DNA from: Bigelowiella natans CCMP2755
Taxonomy: Eukaryota; Cercozoa; Chlorarachniophyceae
DNA: 30,000 bases
Assembly (NCBI GenBank): GCA_000320545.1
Contig: ADNK01002399.1
Span: 1-30,000, forward strand
Reading direction: 5' to 3'
Part shown: positions 21,631 to 30,000 of the stretch, in pieces
How positions within the stretch are numbered: position 1 is the stretch's first letter
Layout: each line of letters starts with the position of its first letter
Made by a program: the position numbers and the translations under genes
The notes under the pieces: generated by a model
The model's database searches: none
Told to the model about the DNA's origin: nothing
Seen by the model: the letters and a program-made list of their open reading frames with translations, nothing else

Positions 21631-22392
21631 CTATATAAGATCCTCTATGTCATGCAGATGGCAACTAGGTCTAGTTTCGCACTCGGAACAAGACTTCCCA
21701 CAAGGCATCTTCTCTCCCTTTTTCATCTGTGCTTTGATCCGCGGCCTCAATGCCTTCCACCGTGAGCTCAGCGTATTCTCGTTCCACGTGCTCTCAGGGG
21801 CCTTGAATAGCCCGGGATGTTTCGCGCGAAGAATCTTCACTTTTTCCGTCCATTCATCATCATCTCCTGTCGCTGCCATCACCTCTACTATTGCGCGATC
21901 AACGGGCTCGAGGTCCCCGAAGTCTTCGGCGCACTTCTTCGCCAGATCTACCTTGGAGTCGCACTCAGAGCCTTCCCCTGTTGCCTCGGCGCAATGGCCT
22001 TTCTTATTCTTGCTGACAGACCGATATTCCCTAGCTTTCTCCTGGCGCTTTGCAAGAGACTCAATGAGTTTCTCATCAAGGGCGGGGACGAGTTTAGCCC
22101 CAAGAGCCTGAAGTGACTGTTTCAGCTCTCCATCGTCTTCCAACTCCTCCACCACGTCACAGCCTCCAAAGAGCGTTCCATTCACCCACACCTTGTTATG
22201 GCAAGTGGAATCGGTGTGTGTATCAAGCATACTCGTGCTGCTATGAAGCGCGGCTATAATACCTGTGGGAATGTGGGCCATTTTGCGCGTTTCTTCCAGA
22301 ATTCTTGGAAATCCGCCTGTGTTTTCTGGATGTTGAAGACTTCGAAGTCGACGCCTGGAAACCGTTGGATCAGTCATGTAGCATACAACATG

Positions 22393-22432
<40 letters not shown>

Positions 22433-22779
22433 TTGTTTCTGTGTGCGTGTGATTGTGTGTATCATTTATATGCTGCTTCACATTGGACTGCATGATTTTC
22501 CTAAATGCAAAAAACAGTGACAGATCCAACCAATTCTGCTGAGAGCAAGAATAACGTCCAAGCTAAAGCCGCATTTCGGGTTCGACCTGGTACCCTGGAA
22601 GCAGGAAAAGTAGGAGATAACAATATCAGACTTTCATTTTTTCACCCCATGATCTGTGCAGAGCTGCCTGCTACATTTGGATGGAGGGATGATAGGCTCT
22701 ATGAACGAATGTCTAAGACCTTTATTACGACGGTTACAGTGCCAATCTTCGTGTATTTGTCCATCCATCGTGTCCAGCC
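21631..22779 (-). CDS. CGFS monothiol glutaredoxin with long Cys-rich C-terminal extension
   Basis: Minus-strand exons 22779-22720, 22594-22531, 22354-22263 and 22191-21631 join in phase. CGFS glutaredoxins bind a [2Fe-2S] cluster with glutathione and deliver or sense Fe-S clusters. Visible marks: VVIKGTRSNPKCGFS (conserved Lys-Gly-Thr and active-site Cys), WPTFPQVWVNG (Trp-Pro-Thr-Phe-Pro loop) and GGCDVVEEL (glutathione-binding Gly-Gly-x-Asp). Each motif spans or abuts an intron, which confirms the joins. Starting at the Met at 22764 the protein is 253 aa, but upstream in-frame sequence to the acceptor at 22779 suggests an earlier exon. The last 150 residues are charged and helical and end in a Cys cluster, C-x3-C-x2-C-x5-C, in PCGKSCSECETRPSC. 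There are no plastid or mitochondrial targeting signs unless upstream exons add one. Confidence 0.88.
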
Positions 22780-22805
22780 CTGATGTTGAGGATGATTATA
22801 AAGAA

Positions 22806-22807
<2 letters not shown>

Positions 22808-22846
<39 letters not shown>

Positions 22847-22852
22847 TGTAGT

Positions 22853-22893
<41 letters not shown>

Positions 22894-22907
22894 GTGTGTG
22901 TGTGTGT
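22808..22907. repeat. (TA)n, (CT)n and (TG)n compound microsatellite
   Basis: TA at 22808-22844, CT at 22855-22891 and TG at 22893-22907. It lies between the first glutaredoxin exon found and the upstream exon set, and would be part of a single 341-nt intron if the two are one gene. Confidence 0.85.
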
Positions 22908-23120
22908 TTTCTTTGTGTGCATGTTGTGTGCCTATTCTCTTGTTTTGCTTTCAGCAAAACCAAAGACGCGAAAAGAGAGTAAGCATCGTTTCTAATAACG
23001 TAAGTATTTATCTATCACTGTAACCGCAAACGCACTTGAATTTTTGCTTCTTTGGAGATCTGAGGGACCCTCGCTTTGGTTTCCTTTCGACTGCCTTTCC
23101 CGCTATATGCACGCGAATAC

Positions 23121-24417
23121 CTGGAAAAAGGGATATTTCAAAACGAATTTCCCTGTATTTGGTGTGCAAACATGGCATCGAGGCAGGAGAGAACTTGCAG
23201 ACCAATCATGCAAATGATCCGCTGTCAGTTTTGAGTTTTCTTGCTTCTTGAGAAACCTGATAAGACGGTGATGTATCAACAACCTCAAAATACACGCATG
23301 TAACATCAGCACGACCCCGCAAAGACGCACGCACACACATACACACACATACACACACACAATCGCGCGCGCACGCTCGCATATAAATCTATCATGATAC
23401 ACGTACAAAACTCAAATATTCAGAAGACATTGGACAGTCCAAACACTGCATGCTCACATTCATGACTCACCTGTAGATCGATGATGTGATTTCGCTAGCA
23501 TCTTCTTTGGCAAAATATTGACTGAACCACCCAACAACCTGCGACCTCGCGAAATGCTGTGGCTTTGCGGTTTCCTTGTCGATTTTCCTACTCCCAGATT
23601 GCTCGTCTGCATCTTCATTCTTGGATGGCTCTCGTTTGGCTTCTAAATTTCGTGTCGTTCCACTGGCTTCTTTGCCGTCTCGAGATGGAAATAGGCCGCG
23701 TTTTGACGCAAGCTTAGCTGCAGTAACCTGATACGCATTGGCACGGTGCACCCGAGCACATTCAAAATTGATTATCGATTCTCTCTCCCCGTATCTCTCC
23801 TCTGATACTCATCGCCCATTACCGCTTTGAAGCACTGCATTCGGACGTACTCTCGGAAGAACGAATCAAACTTGACCAAGCCCTTTCAAAAGGCAACATG
23901 TTAGTAAATGTCGTGGCGTTAAGGACTAGAGCTCATCGCATCGGGCTGTTCTTTATTTATGGGGGTCACGAGGGAGTAGATTCGTGGGTATGAGCGGATG
24001 CCTCACATATGTAAGGGAAGTATGTGCGAGTGCTTTACGCATGCAAAGGAAGGGGGTGGGGATTGGAAGAAGCATAGATAAATAGACAGAGAGTAGAGAG
24101 TAAAGAGACCTTATTCACGTCCGCATCACGCGAAAGATACTGTGACACATACTCCGAAGCACGTTTATCCGGTAGTCCTATCACGTGCATATGTCCGTAG
24201 TTAAGCGTTTTGTGCGAGCAACGTGCTTGAATGGAGTGCAAGATCAAGAGAGGAGGGGGGGAAATCAAAGAAAAGAAAAGAAGGAAGAAGAGGCAAATAG
24301 ATTTATGTAGCTACGTTTCTCCATTTTTTAAGAATAGAAAATTTACCGGCATTGATAAGCATTTTTTGCATTACAGGTCCTTCCACTCGTCTTCCTGGGC
24401 TTTCAGTGGCAAAGAAG

Positions 24418-24450
<33 letters not shown>

Positions 24451-24625
24451 AGGATGTACGATTACGATTACATGCAGAATACCACATAAGACAACTTTTG
24501 GTTTCGTACCTGTAAATCTTTCCTCCTTCATTTCTATACTTTGCCATTTCGTCTCGAAGTTTGGAGAGAGAGAAGGAGCCGAAGGCGTTTACCGGCCCTC
24601 CCATAGCTACATGAGACTCCTTCAT
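23121..24625 (-). CDS. 246-aa exon set of unknown family, possibly the N-terminal part of the glutaredoxin protein
   Basis: Minus-strand exons 24625-24510, 24399-24347, 24225-24110, 23882-23823, 23727-23471 and 23256-23121 join in phase with GT-AG sites; the Met at 24625 follows an A/G-rich leader. The product is helical, with a conserved-looking SEYVSQYLSR, a basic Lys/Glu-rich linker (about 130-185), VVGWFSQYFAKED and, near the end, CHVC. No family was recognised. The last exon ends in phase 0 at a good donor, and the first glutaredoxin exon begins in phase 0 at 22779, so splicing across 22780-23120 would give a 504-aa fusion. Alternatively the gene ends separately at the TAA at 23008-23010, through an exon rich in Lys and ending in CVCG. 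The sequence does not settle which is right. The ATG and exon 2 (53 nt) are the weakest parts. Confidence 0.55.
23328..23361. repeat. (CA)n-rich tract
   Basis: CA/CATA-rich run between two exons of the minus-strand exon set (23471 and 23256). A purer CA run lies at 24419-24448, in the intron between exons 1 and 2 of the same set. Confidence 0.8.
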
Positions 24626-25841
24626 TTTCCCTTCCTTTTTTACTTTGCTGCAAATACTATCGATCTATGACCTTTAAGCTAAACTTGGTTTCGCATTCGT
24701 ATTTGGTTCGGATTTCGCTCTCAGGTTCCCCTGGCACTTCGTTTTTTGCCGTAGTCGTCGTCGGTTGAGGGGGGCGGATCAGTTTTCGGTTTCCAAGCCG
24801 ACCAGTATCAAAAGATTAACGGAACGTTTTTTAACGTTTTTAGCGACGTTTTATCGATAAAACCCTTGTCGCTCATCGAAAACAGAAGGGCTACCCGCCA
24901 AAATAGGAAAACTAGTGTCGGCCTTTTAGAAACTATTGAAACCCCAAAACATCGTATATTCACATTTCTCTTCCAACATTCGACAGCAGGCATTCCATTC
25001 CTCCCGTGACTAATGGCCGTTACCTCTTCTGTGAACGCAGTTCTTTGGGATATGTAGTCGGTGAAATATTGACCAACTCAACAAGCCCTAATATCATCCC
25101 AGAAATAATTGCCCTCTTCGGCCTGACGCACGGGGGGGAACCCATCCTTTCGCGTTGTTCGACACGAAAAATGCCGAAACCGTCTCCGTTTTTGCCCCAA
25201 GAATTACGTAGATCTACATATACATATATACATATATTTTTTAGGGAAGTTTCTCCGGTAAATTCCCTCAAATCTGGCCGCAGAGCGTTTCTTCGTTGGC
25301 GCAACGACGGGTGAAAACGCGATGGTTTTCGATTGACTGATGATGGCACAACATGCTCCGAACAGGGGCGTTACTGCGTTTCCATGCGAAACAACAGTGC
25401 GCTGTTCAAAAGATAGATCTAGCTGCTTTGTTCGGTGGCCCTCGCCGCACATCTCATCGCCTCCTCTCGAAAGCCGCGATTCCGACCCTTTCGGTCACCC
25501 CCTTTCTATGTGTATATTGTGTGGCGCTTTTAGTAATCAGATAGAGGAGGGGTTGGACGGGGTGTTGGCGTGTCGGGACTAGTCCGGAAGAGCTTGCCGC
25601 TCTTTTACTTTTCACTGATGCATGCATCTCTGTCTTAGTTACTGTTCATTCGTTTATCGAGAGATTTCATGTTCCCGTCTTAAATTTCCTCCTCCTCCAC
25701 TGTTGTCGGAAGTAGGTTCTTACTGCACAGCTCTCCCCAAGTCTATTGGTCTATATCCTCGCGTTTTAGGGGTTCCAGGCTTAGCAAGAGTGACATACAA
25801 CTGAAGATCATTCGTATAGCATTGATATAAAAAACAAAACA
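24626..25841. other. Divergent spacer with ambiguous open frames
   Basis: Lies between the Met at 24625 (minus) and the ATG at 25842 (plus), so both promoters should be here. At 25020-25350 three frames are open at once (two minus, one plus) and none carries a convincing domain. The minus frame contains NSWGKNGDGFG, which resembles the Asn-Ser-Trp-Gly loop of papain-type peptidases, but the catalytic Cys and His regions are not visible. No gene is called. Confidence 0.45.
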
Positions 25842-25976
25842 ATGTCTTCGGGGGAAATGAACCAGCTATCCATGGCTTTTAAAAGTAGAATCGCAAAGGA
25901 GAACAAGTAAACCTTCATCTCTCTCTCCCTCTCTCTCTCTCTCTCTCCCCACACACACACACACACACATACGTAC

Positions 25977-26017
<41 letters not shown>

Positions 26018-27057
26018 AGTACATACTTCTTTAAAGAAAAATCTTTGAGTATATTGTTTCTATTTATCGTCTAACAGCTGCATAGACACCTGGGAATCGA
26101 AGTATCGACAGTACTTTCCGAGACGGTTTGTCGATGATGATGATGATGATGATAATGATGATAATGATGATGATTATGATTAGATTTATTGAACTGTAGT
26201 CGATGGGAGAGTGTAGGAGCAGTAGAGCGCATGTTTCTCGTAATACATCAACCGATCGCCAATACATTAACCCACAGGCGTCTCGTGACAGCAGGATCAT
26301 CTATCTCGACAAACACAAGCAGCAGGTCCAGCTCCAGACCTCACACATCGGCGTCACGTCCTTACACATCGGCATTTCGTGGTAAATGATGCCTCTTAAT
26401 CTAACCCTAAAGCACCGCAACTCATTGTTCAATGCTCCATAGAATCTCGTCCGGAGACGAGCGAGGAGAAATTCTTCACTGTTATGGGTAAACCACTCAC
26501 CAACATAGCAGACCTGTCAACAACACGCATTAGTCATATGTATACATGCAAGTACACCAATTGCCGCTCAAGAGTACATTTGCTATGCTGCAGAGAGGAA
26601 ACCTGTTGCTCCAGCCGTTGTCTGTCCAAAAGTAGGAACTATGAAGGTTGTGCAGAATAGAATCAGCAAACAAGAACACAGCAAAAATAGACGGGAGGAC
26701 TTTCGAATCCCTTCAAGGGAGTGGAGAGTTAGGCAAGATGTTGAAACAGAATAATGTCTATGGAGACTTCGAAACTTGCATCAGCACGGTTCTGTGCTTA
26801 GAAAGCGCCGGACACTCGAAGTCTGAGATTAGTTAACGAATTTCTCGCAACTCACACGGCTTGATATTGGTTTTCTCAGAAACGATACGCATTTAGCCAT
26901 TTTTATTATTATTAATATTGTTATTATTATCATCATTCGTGTTTAGATTCGGGCAAAAGACCTCCGAAAATCTTTTGAGGAAGCAAGGGCTCAACGAAAT
27001 CGTAACGTTCAGAAACTTGCTTGCAACAAATCATCGCTATTCAAGGAGGAGTGGTAG
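25842..27057 (+). CDS. Small basic protein of unknown family, 194 aa, six exons
   Basis: Exons 25842-25906, 26078-26125, 26200-26381, 26443-26487, 26594-26727 and 26947-27057 join in phase; stop TAG at 27055. The product is basic: helical ends (SKYRQYFPR near residue 30; RAKDLRKSFEEARAQRNRN near the C-terminus) flank a Ser/Thr/Arg-rich, probably disordered middle. There is no signal peptide or membrane segment, and no family was recognised. Small, basic, helical proteins like this are common among structural or axonemal components, but nothing here proves that. The fifth exon could also continue in another frame to a stop at 26834; the model chosen uses the donor after 26727 because it leads in phase to the last exon, which reads cleanly. 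Confidence 0.6.
25918..26018. repeat. (CT)n(CA)n(AT)n(GT)n compound microsatellite in intron 1 of the small basic protein gene
   Basis: CT 25918-25947, CA 25950-25968, AT 25976-26002 and GT 26003-26017. The CA and GT arms flanking the AT core are complementary, so the transcript could form a hairpin of about 16 bp with an AU-rich stem extension. Confidence 0.8.
26132..26180. repeat. (GAT)n triplet tract
   Basis: GATGAT repeat with two AAT interruptions, beginning six bases after the donor of the second exon (GT at 26126) and filling intron 26126-26199. Confidence 0.8.
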
Positions 27058-29188
27058 ATTGGGTCGTGATATATCTCACCAAATTGTCATCGTGAATTTG
27101 TCTCTTCGTGGACAAAATAAATCAGCTGTTATTATCTACACATATCTTCTATACTGTTAAAATTAGGTAGGTATCATAAGTGCGGTATCATCCCTTTGCA
27201 TTTAGTCGTGTCACGTTTTTAAAATAGGAATTTTAGCGAAATAGTGAATCTAGAAATACTATTAAAATTGCGCTATGAGCCAAAGATGCACATTGCATTG
27301 TGTGGTTGGTGTTCGACAGTTAACTTGTGTAATCGAGGAAAAAGACATCATCGCACTACTGCAGTGTGGCTACGTAGGCCTCATCACGTGCACAAATGAC
27401 ATGCAAGCATCACACGTGCACGATCACACACGTGCAAACAAAGTTCGATCCCTCTGTTTCCCAAACAACGTGACGCACCAAGTGTCCATTGTTTCCCCTC
27501 TCAGTTTCGACAACAGGCAAGCTGCACACTGCACATGCGTATAAACTTGTGACACGTGTGAACTGTGTGCACCATGTCCACTAGTCCACGGCACTGTAGC
27601 TGTAGCTAGCTAGCTAGGGCAGTGCACACGGTCGAGTTGACAGGGTGCGCGCTGTTGCATGCGATGTGTCCACACAGTTTCGATCACGTTGTGGTCGTCA
27701 ATGTGACCTCACTAGCTCAGCATCACTCAAACAAGCAACACTCCGCTGTTAGCTCCAGCATACCAGCGCTGGAGCCAGCATCGTGATCCATCACAAACCA
27801 TGCATGACGCTCAGCTGAGATGACACATTCTGGAGCATTCGAAAACGTACATTGAACATTGAACTCAGCATTGAGGCAAATTCCACATGCGCAAGAACCA
27901 TACGACCTTGTGCAATGGGCAGTGAAGAAGCACTCAATGATGGACACAATGGACTGCACTTCATGGAGTGTTGCAAGGCGCTCGCAAAGTGCAAAACGCA
28001 GTGCCTCGAACTGAGCCATCCAGTGAGTTCTGCGAGGACTGACTTGTGAAACCAGCATGATTTGGAAATTGGCAACAGCTAGACAGGGTCAGGCAAGACT
28101 AGCGGCAAAGTGACAACGATACAATGCACCTGACCGTGAAAATGTTGCGTCACCACGCTGCCTGACCAAGAACTTCCTGAAAGCCAAGCATGCATGCACG
28201 GTGATCTGATGACGGATCAGCTGAAAAAGCACCCAGGAGCAATTTTGTTTCGAAAAGAATTCAGAACCATGAGTGAAGGAGTAGCAGGCAGGCGAGCCAA
28301 TGCCATGCCTCAAGCTAGCAAGGCCAACCTTGCGCTGGAGCAGAGGATTCCATTTCTCCATGTGAGGTTTGAGTTCCGATTTGTTGCAGTCCCACATGAT
28401 GAGAACTCTGATACATTTTTGTCGTGCGACAAGAAAGCCAACGTGAAAATGCCTAAACGAATGCTAATCACTTACTAAGATCGGTAGCACTGTTTGTCTT
28501 TGCATCAAAATCGCCTGCGTTCATCCAGTTTTTCAAACATTGTCTGGCCACCCACCTCCAATTCAACAGAAGCGAAAGACCGGCCCAATGTCCTCCTCAC
28601 GTTTTGGGAATTGGTTCAAAGGGAGGTCAGCCATTGCATCTCCTCTCTTCCGCCTTGAGCCCCCCAGCTCGTTCGGTTGGGGTGTGATTCTGTAACACCC
28701 GACGAATGTGAAAAGCGTGGTCAAATGTTGCAGGCAATGTCACGAAAATGGGGTGACGTGTCTCACGCTTTTCTTCCGTCGGTTTTTTTCCTGAGAGGCC
28801 CTTTGCTTTCTTGAAGCTGTCCTTACGATTTTTTAATGTTCGATGCACACGGAATTATTAGGAGCAAGGGTGGTTTTCGAGTGGAGGCGTTCCGTATCTC
28901 GGTATAGAACACTATGTGATTCGATCTCAGGATGAGCTTGATCTTAATTGCCTCTAATTTTCTAATAGTTACTCATTGCTCTCCCTTGGGTCGTCACGTG
29001 CTTGTTCGATCTAACACCGATAAAGAAAGCCGTCATAATGGATGTAATACAATAGTGGAAAGTATGGGGGTTGAAATGGAAATGGGAAAACATGCATTGA
29101 CAACATAAATGAACTCGCCTAAAGTCGTGCTTTCACAATGTGTCTATAGTTTTCCTTGACATCTAGTCCATTATCTTTATGCATGCAG
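27058..29188. other. Long stretch without a convincing gene
   Basis: Microsatellites are absent over 2 kb. Words such as TGCA, GCATGC and CACGTG are frequent, and a (TAGC)4-like motif lies at 27601-27617. Open frames of 65-111 codons overlap on both strands (27723-28058 minus, 28194-28478 plus, 28627-28848 minus), with no recognisable domain and no consistent splice pattern. The last of these is Lys/Arg-rich and could be a real exon, but I found no supporting donor. The exons upstream of 29189 should lie here. Confidence 0.45.
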
Positions 29189-29296
29189 AGACAATATATC
29201 GTTTTCCCACCAGAGGAAGGAAGGGATAAGCTTGAGAAGATGAAAAAGGGCGATATCAAGTCAGTTACTGGGGAAGAGGGAAAACTGTTTAAGTAG
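29189..29296 (+). CDS. Orphan terminal exon of an unknown gene
   Basis: After an acceptor (TGCATGCAG at 29180-29188) a 35-codon frame runs to a TAG at 29294-29296. It reads as ordinary charged protein: an IVFPPEEGRDKLEKMKKGD segment, then an acidic/Lys tail. The upstream exons were not identified, so frame and strand rest on composition and the acceptor alone. It could be spurious. Confidence 0.35.
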   Translation, partial: RQYIVFPPEEGRDKLEKMKKGDIKSVTGEEGKLFK

Positions 29297-29455
29297 TGTC
29301 ACACACGGATCTGAGAAATCAAACCAGTTAGTAGAGAGTCATTGCACTTAGACACCCAGCAGCTACACCTCCTGTGAGGTTAATAGTTCTCTGATGACAA
29401 TGCTAGAGGACACAAAACCCTGTGTGAGGGAGGATGTGAGTTTACAAGTCTAGAA

Positions 29456-29512
<57 letters not shown>

Positions 29513-30000
29513 CATGAGTTGAATACCCATTGTGAACATCACCGTAGAAACTGCCAATGTGATCATCAATTGTCATTTCATGGTTTCTTGGCGGCTAAAT
29601 CAGTGCAAGTGTGCTCTAGTGCTGCATGTTTGATCTGCCGTGGCAGCTGAATGCCAACAATGGTTCAGCACGTAGAGTGTGATGTGTAAGTAACAACATT
29701 AAAATTATCACAACCGCCAATGGCGGCATCTGCGATGTGGGCAGAGCCCACCTGCTTCGCAAAGCGATGCGACAGCACTAGAGCATTGTGCGACTGTGTC
29801 ATCGCGCATGCTGCATCACATAGCATCATTACACTCATGTTTCACAGGGGTGATTTTTGGGGTCGAGGGTTCCATTCATGCAAAGTTTTGTGTGTGCAAT
29901 GTGTGCACGTGTGCATATTGAAAAGTTTGGTTTTCAAAATGCCCCACACCACATGACCCCCTTGGTGATTTGGAAAATGAAAGAGGTGAACGAAGCACCA
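29297..30000. other. Right-edge stretch without a gene
   Basis: Holds a (GT)n(GA)n tract at 29464-29506 and short open frames (29456-29650, 29720-29956) that contain the repeat or lack any domain. Nothing was recognised that would support a gene. Confidence 0.5.

Noticed and set aside
22505-22783. Plus-strand open frame of about 92 codons
   Set aside because: It is antisense to the exons that encode VVIKGT and CGFS of the glutaredoxin, which are supported by family motifs and splice phases.
28627-28848. Minus-strand Lys/Arg-rich frame of 73 codons
   Set aside because: It reads plausibly but no donor or acceptor links it to other exons, and there is no family match.
1-30000. CRISPR arrays, tRNA or rRNA genes, bacterial operons
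   Set aside because: No spaced direct repeats, cloverleaf or rRNA-like sequence was seen, and the genes have spliceosomal introns.

Overview
This is nuclear DNA of an intron-rich unicellular eukaryote that uses the standard genetic code. Introns are mostly 55-350 nt with GT-AG ends, many exons are only 40-120 nt, and microsatellites (CT, CA, AT, TTC, ATG/CAT) fill introns and spacers. Few genes appear as long open frames. Most models below were built by chaining short exons whose splice sites and phases agree, and in several cases whose family motifs run across the joins. One gene (9872-12544, minus) encodes a signal peptide followed by an Arg/Ser/Ala-rich stretch and a body resembling, from memory, a conserved protein of plants and algae. 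That fits a photosynthetic protist with a secondary plastid (chlorarachniophyte-like, for example), but this is inference.

Layout: (1) 209-1561 minus, 5' part of the cytosolic Fe-S scaffold ATPase NBP35/NUBP1, running off the left edge. (2) 3447-4544 minus, single-exon four-TM protein, weakly polycystin-like. (3) 5008-6309 plus, complete six-exon NHP2 of H/ACA snoRNPs. (4) 6404-9587 plus, unrecognised gene of about ten exons. (5) 9872-12544 minus, putative plastid-targeted conserved protein. (6) 13082-16207 plus, unrecognised 617-aa protein with a hydrophobic hairpin-like segment. (7) 17713-20953 plus, 914-aa half ABC transporter with an N-terminal jacalin-like domain. (8) 21631-22779 minus, CGFS monothiol glutaredoxin with a Cys-rich C-terminal tail, possibly fused to the exon set at 23121-24625. 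(9) 25842-27057 plus, small basic protein of six exons. (10) 29189-29296 plus, an orphan terminal exon.

The genes do not form an operon-like pathway. Two of them, NBP35 and the CGFS glutaredoxin, act in cytosolic/nuclear Fe-S protein biogenesis, and here both carry a C-x2-C-x5-C motif. The most unusual gene is the jacalin-like/ABC fusion. The stretch 27058-29188 and several spacers are poor in microsatellites and give no convincing exons.
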